From Muribaculaceae bacterium (GTDB lineage Bacteria; Bacteroidota; Bacteroidia; Bacteroidales; Muribaculaceae), in NCBI GenBank assembly GCA_029056365.1, contig JAIDBM010000350.1, positions 1 through 17,007 of the forward strand: DNA of 17,007 nt, read 5' to 3'. Of this stretch, positions 6,502-13,513 are shown one piece after another. Position 1 is the stretch's first letter. Each line of letters opens with the position of its first letter. Under the pieces are notes generated by a model, which saw nothing but the letters and a program-made list of their open reading frames with translations, ran no database searches and was not told where the DNA came from. Both the position numbers and the translations under genes were made by a program.

Positions 6502-7046
6502 TGCGGCCGATATTCCTGATAGGCCTGCCAGGCTGCGGCAAGAGTACGTTAGGACGGGCGCTCGCCGACAAAGGCTATGCATTTGCCGATGTCGACGAGG
6601 CTGTGGAACTTCGCTGTGGCCGAACGGTGGCCGAAGTGATAAACAACCACGGCATCGACACCTTCCGCAGCATGGAAACCGAGGAACTGCGCCGTCTTGC
6701 CGCCAGCGGCACACGGATAATAGCCTGCGGCGGCGGCACGCCATGCCACTCCGGCAATATGGAATACATGAACAGCACCGGAGCAACCGTGCTGCTCCAA
6801 TGCCACCGCGACAGACTTATCCGACGCTTAGGCGAAGCCGGCGGAACACGGCCCATGTTTGCCATGATGGAACACGACCATGACGCCATAAATCGCAAAA
6901 TCGATGAAATTTCCGCCATCAGGGCCCCATTCTACTCGCAGGCTTCGGCTACTTTCGATTCATCCCTGCTTGAAAACCGCGATGAAATCGAAGAAACCAC
7001 AAACAAGTTCTCAGAATTAATCAGAACACTGTCGGCCGACAGATAG
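6501..7046 (+). CDS. aroK: Shikimate kinase
   Basis: Shikimate kinase phosphorylates shikimate at the 3-hydroxyl with ATP, step five of the pathway, in the cytoplasm. The 181 residues carry Walker A GLPGCGKST (8-16), the shikimate-binding DVD (30-32), FRSMETEEL with Arg56, the CGGGTP loop (76-81), the lid arginine in TRPMF (Arg117), and RAPFY with Arg141. All expected substrate and nucleotide residues are present. It begins inside the mscL stop codon and is followed 12 nt later by the alanine-dehydrogenase-like gene, placing it in the mscL-rnhA run. AroQ is encoded in the opposite unit at 1992-2417, so shikimate genes are dispersed in this genome. Confidence 0.96.
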   Translation: MRPIFLIGLPGCGKSTLGRALADKGYAFADVDEAVELRCGRTVAEVINNHGIDTFRSMETEELRRLAASGTRIIACGGGTPCHSGNMEYMNSTGATVLLQCHRDRLIRRLGEAGGTRPMFAMMEHDHDAINRKIDEISAIRAPFYSQASATFDSSLLENRDEIEETTNKFSELIRTLSADR

Positions 7047-7058
7047 CAGGCTCCACTC

Positions 7059-8240
7059 ATGAACGACCCCACGCCACTGGAAATGCTGCTGCAGGCAGCA
7101 GCAACCGCCCGGACCGTAAGCATCGGACTCCCGGCATCAACCTCTTACTCCGAAAAACGTTTTCCGCTCACCCCTGAAGCCGCCGCCGTACTGGTCGAAC
7201 GGGGTTACTCGGTAAGAATGCAGACCGGTGCCGCAGCGAGCATCCACTATTCCGATGCCGCATACTCCCGCATGGGTGTGCACATAACCGACCGCGACAC
7301 CGCCCTGAGATCCGACATTGTGATACATCTGCCGGCAATCAGCCATGCCGATGCCACACGTCTTCGCCGGGGCGCCCTGCTGCTTACATTCTTCCATCCC
7401 GAGCTACAGGACCCGCGGGCCCTGCGCCTGCTGCTGCAGAAATATGTGAGCTGCATAGCCCTCGACCTGATTGAGAATTCCGACGGCCGCAAGCCTTTCG
7501 CCGACATACTCAACGAAATCGACGGCAGAGCGGCACTGGCCATAGCATCGTCGCTGCTTGCCGACGCCGTACACGGCAAAGGCATACTCCTGGGGGGTAT
7601 CGCCGGAGTAGTGCCATGCGAGGTAACTATAATCGGCAGCGGATTCGATGCCATAGCGGCCGCACAGACCGCCATCGGACTCGGAGCCACGGTAAGGATG
7701 TTCGACAACGACAATTACTCGCTGCGCGAAGCCGGACGCATTCTCGGCCCGGCAGTGATAACCTCGGCGCTCCATCCGAAGGTGCTGGCATCGGCCCTGC
7801 ACAGCGCTGATGTGGTGGTGGCCTGCGAAGGCAACAGCGGCACATGCATATCGTCGGACATAGTACAGGAAATGAAACGTGGCGTAATTACATTCGACCT
7901 TACATCGCGCAATGGCTCCGGGGGTACCTTCCCCTCTATGCCGCAATGCGACCTTGCCCTGGCCTCACCCTCCGACAATTCGCTGGTATCAGGCCAACGC
8001 GTATGCTATGTAAACGCAGGCAACGCCGTGCCACGCACAGCGGCAATGGCCCTGAGCAACACATTCATGACCATGCTCAGCGACCTACTCTGCTGCGACG
8101 GAGCCACAAACGCACTGAAACTCAATCCGGGCCTGCGCAAAGGCGCATACATATTCATGGGTAAACCGGTGAACCAACGGCTGGCACGCATGCTCAACAT
8201 GCGCCACGTCGACATTTCAATTATGCTGCAGTTTTCATGA
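7059..8240 (+). CDS. Alanine dehydrogenase / transhydrogenase-alpha family protein, probably not a standard alanine dehydrogenase
   Basis: The 393-residue protein aligns along its length with alanine dehydrogenase and the alpha subunit of NAD(P) transhydrogenase. It has an N-terminal catalytic domain (about 20-145), a helix and NAD-binding Rossmann domain with HGKGILLGGIAG (172-183) and VTIIGSGFDAIAAAQTAIGLGA (189-210), and a returning C-terminal part (NAVPRTAAMALSN). Compared by eye with Bacillus Ald, the pyruvate-contacting Arg is kept (Arg34, EKRFPLTP) and the catalytic His is kept (His113, TFFHPEL). However, the catalytic Lys75 position is His90 (DIVIHLPAI) and the Asp270 position is Arg284 (FDLTSRNG). 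It could be a divergent enzyme with another substrate or an NAD-binding regulator. It starts 12 nt after aroK and its TGA overlaps the rnhA ATG by 4 bp (ATGA). Confidence 0.8.
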   Translation: MNDPTPLEMLLQAAATARTVSIGLPASTSYSEKRFPLTPEAAAVLVERGYSVRMQTGAAASIHYSDAAYSRMGVHITDRDTALRSDIVIHLPAISHADATRLRRGALLLTFFHPELQDPRALRLLLQKYVSCIALDLIENSDGRKPFADILNEIDGRAALAIASSLLADAVHGKGILLGGIAGVVPCEVTIIGSGFDAIAAAQTAIGLGATVRMFDNDNYSLREAGRILGPAVITSALHPKVLASALHSADVVVACEGNSGTCISSDIVQEMKRGVITFDLTSRNGSGGTFPSMPQCDLALASPSDNSLVSGQRVCYVNAGNAVPRTAAMALSNTFMTMLSDLLCCDGATNALKLNPGLRKGAYIFMGKPVNQRLARMLNMRHVDISIMLQFS

Positions 8241-8893
8241 GTACACCACCCTCGAACAAACGCAAATTCTATGTTGTATGGCACGGACTTTCGCCGGGCA
8301 TATACGACAGCTGGGAGGAATGCAAGGCCCAGATCGAAGGCGTGCGCGGCGCACGCTACAAAAGTTTTTCTTCCGTAGAGGAGGCCACCGAGGCATATCG
8401 TGGCGACCCGCAGGAATACATGGGTCTGTACCGCGCCATGGCGGCACGGAAGCCACAGATTATAAATTATGAAGCTTTTCCGGAAATAAGGCTCGACGCA
8501 TGGTCGGTCGATGGAGCGTGTGCCAAAAACCCCGGACCGATGGAATACCGTTGTGTCGAAGTCGGCACCGGCAACGAGGTGTTCCATCTGGGTCCGCTCG
8601 ACGACGGCACCAACAACATTGCCGAATATCTGGCTCTGATTCACGCGGCCGCGCTTCTGGCACGAAACGGCGACACCACGCGTCCGATATACAGCGATTC
8701 GCGCACAGCGCTGTCATGGCTCCGCAGAGGCAAGTCGAACACCAAGCTCGAAGCCACCGGGCGCAACCAGCGTGTATTCGAACTGTTGCAGCGTGCCGAT
8801 GCCTGGCTGGCCTCGCACCGTATTCTCAACCCCATTCTGAAATGGGATACCGAGAAATGGGGCGAAATCCCCGCCGACTTCGGACGCAAATAA
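8237..8893 (+). CDS. rnhA: Ribonuclease HI with N-terminal viroplasmin domain
   Basis: RNase HI cuts the RNA strand of RNA-DNA hybrids, removing primers and R-loops. The 218 residues are in two parts. The first is a caulimovirus-viroplasmin-type hybrid-binding domain at about 10-53 (KFYVVWHGLSPGIYDSWEEC ... YKSFSSVEEA). The second is the RNase H domain at about 84-218, with the DEDD residues Asp92 (VDGACAKNPGP), Glu130 (NNIAEYLAL), Asp154 (YSDSRTALSW) and Asp214 (IPADFGRK). All four catalytic positions are present. This architecture is common in Bacteroidetes and resembles eukaryotic RNase H1 in layout. The ATG at 8237 overlaps the stop of the upstream gene by 4 bp, which fixes the start. It is the last gene of the run and faces the next gene tail to tail with a 23-bp gap. 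Confidence 0.93.
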   Translation: MSTPPSNKRKFYVVWHGLSPGIYDSWEECKAQIEGVRGARYKSFSSVEEATEAYRGDPQEYMGLYRAMAARKPQIINYEAFPEIRLDAWSVDGACAKNPGPMEYRCVEVGTGNEVFHLGPLDDGTNNIAEYLALIHAAALLARNGDTTRPIYSDSRTALSWLRRGKSNTKLEATGRNQRVFELLQRADAWLASHRILNPILKWDTEKWGEIPADFGRK

Positions 8894-8916
8894 GCGTTAC
8901 GAGCCGGTTCTGACCG

Positions 8917-9339
8917 CTAAAGGCCCTTAAGTCCTACATAAAGCACTACTATAAAGCTGAGTATCACAATCGTAAGCACACCACCTATAATCATGGCGGT
9001 GACCGATGTGTCGCGCCATCCGCGCCGCTTCGATTTCAGACCTACCGCCGCAAGCACCACCGACATCACAGCCACAGCCAGCGACACATAGCCGCTGTAA
9101 AGCGATGGCACAAGCAATATCGTCCAGGCAATCACCGACACCAAGAGCGCCATAAGGGCGATTTTGTCGTATGACGTCTTTTGCGGCACCGGCTTGTTTT
9201 CCTTATCATCAGACGCTGAATCACCTGATGGCCGTTCCTTACGGTCAACTATATCTTCAAGAGTCTCGACCGTGCGGCGAGCTTCTTCTTGTATCTTTAT
9301 ATTGTCTTTTGCAAGGTCTGTCATATGCTTATGCGTCAT
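8917..9339 (-). CDS. Small three-helix membrane protein of unknown function
   Basis: I do not recognise this as a named family. From the ATG at 9339 it is 140 residues: a charged, hydrophilic N-terminal half (about 1-58, acidic and Lys-rich, possibly a short helix followed by a disordered DSASDDKEN segment), then three hydrophobic segments at about 60-77, 82-101 and 112-136. A short Lys/Arg loop (LKSKRRGWRD) separates the second and third. It loosely resembles small DUF4190-type membrane proteins in pattern, but that is only an impression. The frame can be extended to a GTG at 9357; the ATG at 9339 is preferred, with another ATG at 9324. It stands alone, divergent from gpmA and convergent with rnhA. 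Confidence 0.75.
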   Translation of the reverse strand: MTHKHMTDLAKDNIKIQEEARRTVETLEDIVDRKERPSGDSASDDKENKPVPQKTSYDKIALMALLVSVIAWTILLVPSLYSGYVSLAVAVMSVVLAAVGLKSKRRGWRDTSVTAMIIGGVLTIVILSFIVVLYVGLKGL

Positions 9340-9365
9340 AGATTGTACTACCGTCACAATTATGA

Positions 9366-9373
9366 CAAAAATT
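9366..9373 (-). promoter_or_regulatory. Candidate -7 element for the small membrane protein
   Basis: On the minus strand this reads AATTTTTG, one base off TAnnTTTG, about 27 nt upstream of the ATG at 9339. A start of transcription near 9358 would fit a short leader. No convincing -33 element was seen. Confidence 0.35.
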
Positions 9374-9413
9374 CTTAAAAAAGGTTTAATCCATTCTGCA
9401 AATATTTCATTCC

Positions 9414-9434
9414 GCTGTTTGATTTCAAAACAGC
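9414..9434. promoter_or_regulatory. Perfect inverted repeat just upstream of gpmA
   Basis: GCTGTTT (9414-9420) and AAACAGC (9428-9434) form a perfect 7-bp stem around a 7-nt loop, ending six bases before the gpmA ATG. It could be an operator or a leader hairpin affecting translation. No clear TAnnTTTG promoter was found for gpmA. Confidence 0.4.
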
Positions 9435-9440
9435 ATTCTT

Positions 9441-10121
9441 ATGAAACTTATACTTCTACGCCACGGACAGAGTGAATGGAATCTTGAAAATCGTTTCACA
9501 GGCTGGACCGATGTGGACCTCTCGGACAAAGGACGGCAGGAGGCGGCCGATGCCGGACGTCTGCTGCTCGAGCAGGGCATCAGGCCTGCCTTCTATTTCA
9601 CTTCATATCTGAAACGGGCCATACACACACTGCAGATTGCCGCTGCCGTAATGGACCGCGAATGGGTGCCTGTATGCAAAGACTGGCACCTTAACGAACG
9701 GCATTATGGGGCCTTGCAGGGTTTGAACAAGGCTGACACTGCAAAAAAATACGGCGATGAACAGGTCCACATATGGCGGCGCAGCTACGATACCGCACCT
9801 CCGGCCTTGACTGAGAACGACCAGCGGCATCCGAAGTTCGACCCGCGCTATGCCTCTCTGACTGCCGACGAGCTGCCCGCAGCCGAATCGCTCGAACAGA
9901 CTATCGAACGCGTGCGCTGCTGCTGGGAGGAACGGATTGTTCCGGCGCTGCGCCAATATGGCGATGTGCTGGTTGTGGCCCACGGAAACAGCCTGCGAGG
10001 CCTGGTGATGATGCTGCAGCACCTCACTCCTGATGAAGTAACCAAACTTGAAATCCCCACCGGCACCCCATGGGTGTTCGAACTCGACGACCGCCTCGCT
10101 ATCACCGGCCGGAGTCTGTAG
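9441..10121 (+). CDS. gpmA: 2,3-bisphosphoglycerate-dependent phosphoglycerate mutase
   Basis: This enzyme interconverts 3-phosphoglycerate and 2-phosphoglycerate in glycolysis and gluconeogenesis through a phosphohistidine intermediate. The 226 residues contain the RHG motif with His8 (LLRHGQSEWN), the FTGWTDVDLSDKG block (19-31), Arg59 and neighbours in TSYLKRAIHT, the proton donor Glu87 in NERHYGALQG, the WRRSYDTAPP substrate loop (112-121), and the second catalytic His181 in VVAHGNSLRG. The C-terminal tail is short compared with the about 250-residue proteobacterial enzymes, but other short members exist. The ATG at 9441 is the first in frame that keeps the conserved MKLILLRHG start. Its last 20 bp overlap the end of nadB on the opposite strand. 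Confidence 0.95.
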   Translation: MKLILLRHGQSEWNLENRFTGWTDVDLSDKGRQEAADAGRLLLEQGIRPAFYFTSYLKRAIHTLQIAAAVMDREWVPVCKDWHLNERHYGALQGLNKADTAKKYGDEQVHIWRRSYDTAPPALTENDQRHPKFDPRYASLTADELPAAESLEQTIERVRCCWEERIVPALRQYGDVLVVAHGNSLRGLVMMLQHLTPDEVTKLEIPTGTPWVFELDDRLAITGRSL

Positions 10122-11691
10122 CCGCAGGAACCGGCGGATAATCGACCGTATAATGCAGTCCGCGTGATTCCTTGCGTTCCTTGGCCTGCCGCATTATCAG
10201 ATACCCCACATTTATTATGTTGCGCAGCTCGCATATCTCGCGCGAGGCCTTGGAGCACTTGAACAGCCGCTCGGTTTCCTCATAGAGAAGATCGAGCCGG
10301 TTCCAGGCCCGGTCGAGACGCAGGTTGGAGCGCACAATTCCCACATAGGTGCCCATAATCTGGTTCACCTCCTTGAGGCTCTGCGTAATAAGCACCATTT
10401 CCTCGGGATGGCGGGTACCCTCGTCGTTCCAGTCGGGCACATCCTCGCGCAGACTGATACCGTCGACCACACTCATGGCATGGGCCGCTGCGGCATCGGC
10501 ATACACCACAGCCTCGATGAGCGAGTTGCTGGCCAGACGGTTGCCGCCATGCAGGCCCGTGCAGCTGCATTCTCCCACTGCATACAGATGCTTTATGCTC
10601 GACTGTGCGTCGGAGTCCACTTCTATGCCGCCGCACAGATAATGCGCCGCCGGGGCCACCGGTATATAGTCGCGGGTGATGTCTATGCCGAGTTCCAGAC
10701 AATGACGGTAGATGTTCGGGAAATGTTTCTTCGTTTCCTCCGCATCCTTGTGGGTGACGTCGAGAAACACATGGTCGTCGCCATGAAGTTTCATTTCCGA
10801 ATCGATGGCTCGCGCCACAATGTCGCGCGGGGCCAGCGAAAGGCGCGGATCATATTTATGCATGAACTCCTCGCCACTGAGGTTGCGGAGCACGGCGCCA
10901 TAGCCGCGCATGGCTTCGGTGATAAGAAAGTTCGGACGGTCGCCGGGATGAAACAGCGCCGTGGGATGAAACTGAATGAATTCCATGTCCTTTACCGTGC
11001 CCTTGGCCCGGTATACCATTGCTATGCCGTCGCCTGTGGCCACAAGCGGATTTGTGGTGGTGAGATACACCGCCCCCACTCCTCCGGTAGCCATCACTGT
11101 GGTCTTGGCCAGGAATTTGTCCACCCGGCCTTGTTCGGTATCGAGCACATAAGCCCCGTAACAGGTTATGTCGGGGGTACGGCGGGTGACTCTGCGCCCA
11201 AGATGATGCTGAGTTATTATTTCAATGGCGAAATGATTCTCGAACACATCGATCGACGGATTGGACTTCACGGCCTTGATCAGACTTTCCTGAATCTCGA
11301 ATCCGGTGTTGTCGGCATGATGCAGAATACGGAACTCGCTGTGTCCGCCTTCGCGGTGAAGGTCGAATTCGCCGTTCTCGTTGCGGTCGAAATCAACACC
11401 CCACTCTATAAGCTGACGTATCTGCTCCGGGGCTCCTTTCACCACCTTTTCAACCGCAGCCGGATCGCTCAGCCAGTCACCGGCCACCATGGTGTCGTGT
11501 ATATGTTTGTCGAAATCATCGACCTGAAGGTTCGTCACCGATGCCACACCGCCTTGTGCGAGGGCGGTGTTCGCTTCATCGAGTGTGGTTTTGCACACCA
11601 GAGCCACACGACCTTTACGGGCCACTTTGAGCGCGAAGCTCATGCCGGCGATGCCGGATCCTATAACCAGGAAATCATATTTATATGTCAT
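10102..11691 (-). CDS. nadB: L-aspartate oxidase
   Basis: NadB is the FAD enzyme that oxidises L-aspartate to iminoaspartate, the first step of de novo NAD synthesis; NadA (quinolinate synthase) uses the product. The 529 residues match the family length. Visible are the FAD dinucleotide-binding GSGIAGMS (11-18), TALAQGGVA, HREGGHSEFRILHHADNTG, FIQFHPTAL, the catalytic-region APRDIVARAI, AAHYLCGGI, and the C-terminal FAD block GLHGGNRLASNSLIEAVVYA. These distinguish NadB and related flavoproteins; the HSEFR and lack of a SdhA covalent-FAD His pattern favour NadB over succinate dehydrogenase or fumarate reductase. No nadA or nadC is in the window. It overlaps gpmA tail to tail by 20 bp; its promoter lies directly upstream, giving a very short leader. 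Confidence 0.95.
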   Translation of the reverse strand: MTYKYDFLVIGSGIAGMSFALKVARKGRVALVCKTTLDEANTALAQGGVASVTNLQVDDFDKHIHDTMVAGDWLSDPAAVEKVVKGAPEQIRQLIEWGVDFDRNENGEFDLHREGGHSEFRILHHADNTGFEIQESLIKAVKSNPSIDVFENHFAIEIITQHHLGRRVTRRTPDITCYGAYVLDTEQGRVDKFLAKTTVMATGGVGAVYLTTTNPLVATGDGIAMVYRAKGTVKDMEFIQFHPTALFHPGDRPNFLITEAMRGYGAVLRNLSGEEFMHKYDPRLSLAPRDIVARAIDSEMKLHGDDHVFLDVTHKDAEETKKHFPNIYRHCLELGIDITRDYIPVAPAAHYLCGGIEVDSDAQSSIKHLYAVGECSCTGLHGGNRLASNSLIEAVVYADAAAAHAMSVVDGISLREDVPDWNDEGTRHPEEMVLITQSLKEVNQIMGTYVGIVRSNLRLDRAWNRLDLLYEETERLFKCSKASREICELRNIINVGYLIMRQAKERKESRGLHYTVDYPPVPAATDSGR

Positions 11692-11708
11692 GGCACATGA
11701 ATTTTCCG

Positions 11709-11716
11709 CAAAATTA
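11709..11716 (-). promoter_or_regulatory. Promoter -7 element of nadB
   Basis: On the minus strand it reads TAATTTTG followed by C, an exact TAnnTTTG match. No strong -33 is visible. Its end is 17 bp from the nadB ATG at 11691, so the transcript leader would be only about 10 nt. Confidence 0.55.
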
Positions 11717-11755
11717 ATGATTTTTTCAATCCGTTATACCACCTGCGGCAAAAAA

Positions 11756-13366
11756 TCACGCTTCCTTTTTCGATTCAAGAAACTCATTGATACCGCACAG
11801 GTGCTCGCGCACGCGGCCTCCGCCGAATTCATACACCTTGGTAACAAGTCCGTCAAGAAAATCGCGGTCGTGGCTCACAAGTATCAGTGTCCCGTCGAAA
11901 TCGCGCAGCGCCTGCTTGAGTATATCCTTGGTCTTGAGGTCGAGATGGTTGGTGGGTTCGTCGAGAATCAGCAGGTTCACAGGCTCAAGCAAAAGCTTGA
12001 TCAGGCAAAGCCGCACCCGCTCGCCGCCAGAAAGCACTTTTACCTTCTTCTGGTTCTCCTCGCCGCCGAACATAAAGGCGCCCAGGAGGTCGCGGATTTT
12101 GAGCCGGACATCGCCCACGGCTATATCGTCGATGGTCTGGAACACGGTAAGCTCCTCATCGAGCAGCGAAGCACTGTTCTGTGCAAAATAGCCAATCTGC
12201 ACATTATGGCCGAGAGTCAGGCTGCCCTCATGCTCGATCTGGCGCATGATGGCCTTTCCCATAGTGGATTTGCCCTCGCCGTTCTTTCCGGCGAACGCCA
12301 CCTTGTCGCCCCGCTCGATTGTGAACGATGCGTTTGCGAACACCTGCCTGCCATCGTATTGCTTGCCGACGCCTTCGGCCACCACCGGATAACTGCCGCT
12401 GCGCGGACACGGCGGAAATTTCAGTCTCAGAGCCGATGTGTCTTCTTCATCAACCTCTACAATATCGAGCTTCTCAAGCCACTTTACCTTACTCTGCACC
12501 TGATATGTCTTGGAATAGGTTCCCTTGAAGCGCTCGATAAACTCACGCGCCTCGGCAATCTGCTTCTGCTGGTCGTCGTATTGTTTCTGCTGCTGCATGC
12601 GGCGTTCCTTGCGCAGTTCGAGATAATGGCTGTAGTTGGCCTTATAGTCGTAGATACGCCCCATGGTAACCTCGATTGTTCGGCTGGTGATATTGTCGAT
12701 GAAACGGCGGTCGTGGCTTATCACCACTACAGCCATCGGACTGTTGATGATAAAATCCTCAAGCCATACCACCGACTCAATGTCGAGATGATTGGTAGGT
12801 TCGTCGAGCAAAAGCACATCGGGACTCTGCAGCAGCAGCTTCGCCAGCTCTATGCGCATACGCCATCCGCCGGAGAATTCGGAAGTAGGCCGGCCGAAAT
12901 CTTCGCGCCGGAATCCCAGACCAAGAAGCGCCTTCTCAACATCCTCCTCGAAATGAGTCATGTCGATGGCGTAGAATTTTTCGCTCAATGTAGCCACTTT
13001 TTCAATGAGCGCCATATATGAATCGCTTTCATAGTCGGTGCGCTCGGCCAGTTCGCGGTTCATGCCGTCGATTTCAGCCTCCATCTCCTTCAGATGGGCG
13101 AATGCCTGCGACGCCTCTTCGAACACCGTGCGTCCGTCTTCGGTCATCATGTGCTGCGGCAGATAGCACACGGTGCAATCCTTCGGCACCGACACACTGC
13201 CGCGTGTGGGCTGACGTATACCGGCAAGTATTTTCAGCAGAGTGCTTTTTCCGGCGCCGTTCTTGCCCATAAGCGCGATACGGTCTTTCGGATTGATTAC
13301 AAACGAGATGTCCTTGAACAGGGTCGTGCCCCCGAATTCCACAGTCAGTGCGTCGACAGATACCAT
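11756..13366 (-). CDS. ABC-F family ATP-binding protein (soluble, ribosome-associated type)
   Basis: ABC-F proteins have two ABC domains, no membrane part, and act at the ribosomal E site as translation factors or, in some lineages, antibiotic-resistance proteins. The 536 residues show domain 1 with Walker A GKNGAGKST (34-42), signature FSGGWRMR and Walker B LLLDEPTNHLD. A charged helical inter-domain linker follows (from about KERRMQQQKQYDDQQ to QSKVKWLEKLD), the P-site-facing element. Domain 2 has Walker A GKNGEGKST, signature LSGGERVRL and Walker B LILDEPTNHLD. Both switch histidines (VVISHD, LVSHD) are present. Length and the absence of a long C-terminal extension resemble YbiT-type housekeeping members more than Uup. 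Resistance cannot be excluded from sequence alone. It is transcribed divergently from glgB and ends 64 bp before the nadB start. Confidence 0.92.
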   Translation of the reverse strand: MVSVDALTVEFGGTTLFKDISFVINPKDRIALMGKNGAGKSTLLKILAGIRQPTRGSVSVPKDCTVCYLPQHMMTEDGRTVFEEASQAFAHLKEMEAEIDGMNRELAERTDYESDSYMALIEKVATLSEKFYAIDMTHFEEDVEKALLGLGFRREDFGRPTSEFSGGWRMRIELAKLLLQSPDVLLLDEPTNHLDIESVVWLEDFIINSPMAVVVISHDRRFIDNITSRTIEVTMGRIYDYKANYSHYLELRKERRMQQQKQYDDQQKQIAEAREFIERFKGTYSKTYQVQSKVKWLEKLDIVEVDEEDTSALRLKFPPCPRSGSYPVVAEGVGKQYDGRQVFANASFTIERGDKVAFAGKNGEGKSTMGKAIMRQIEHEGSLTLGHNVQIGYFAQNSASLLDEELTVFQTIDDIAVGDVRLKIRDLLGAFMFGGEENQKKVKVLSGGERVRLCLIKLLLEPVNLLILDEPTNHLDLKTKDILKQALRDFDGTLILVSHDRDFLDGLVTKVYEFGGGRVREHLCGINEFLESKKEA

Positions 13367-13384
13367 ATATTACAGATTTTTGTG

Positions 13385-13392
13385 CAAAGTTA
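13385..13392 (-). promoter_or_regulatory. Promoter -7 element of the ABC-F gene
   Basis: Minus-strand TAACTTTG followed by C matches TAnnTTTG exactly; the -33 region is poor. The leader to the ATG at 13366 would be about 12 nt. Confidence 0.55.
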
Positions 13393-13405
13393 CAAAATTC
13401 CCGCC

Positions 13406-13447
13406 TAACACTATGACCAACGAATCACTTTTCCATAATTAGTGTTA
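13406..13447. promoter_or_regulatory. Separated inverted repeat in the ABC-F/glgB divergent spacer
   Basis: TAACACTA (13406-13413) and TAGTGTTA (13440-13447) are perfect 8-bp inverted copies, 26 bp apart, between the two divergent promoters. They could be half-sites for a shared regulator; chance is possible in AT-rich DNA. Confidence 0.25.
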
Positions 13448-13451
13448 ATTA

Positions 13452-13484
13452 ATTGGATTAATCCATCCATTTTTGTTAAGTTTG
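13452..13484 (+). promoter_or_regulatory. glgB promoter with a 12-bp palindrome over the -33/spacer
   Basis: ATTG (13452-13455), a 21-nt spacer and TAAGTTTG (13477-13484) match the Bacteroidetes -33/-7 promoter, with the -7 exact. The perfect palindrome TGGATTAATCCA occupies 13454-13465, overlapping the -33 and the first part of the spacer, where a bound repressor would block RNA polymerase. This promoter also shows that the upstream in-frame ATG at 13442 cannot be the start. Confidence 0.6.
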
Positions 13485-13513
13485 TGGTTTGTAACACAAA
13501 ACACATTCCGGAT

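Noticed and set aside
10408..13021. Two long plus-strand open frames (430 and 484 codons)
   Set aside because: They are antisense to nadB and the ABC-F gene, whose motifs are intact; their translations show no domain and unusual composition.
11756..13366. Antibiotic-resistance ABC-F determinant
   Set aside because: Length and linker resemble housekeeping members, and there is no mobile context; resistance function cannot be claimed from this sequence.
13442..13513. N-terminal extension of glgB from the ATG at 13442
   Set aside because: The segment contains the -33/-7 promoter and a palindrome, and family members do not carry this extension.
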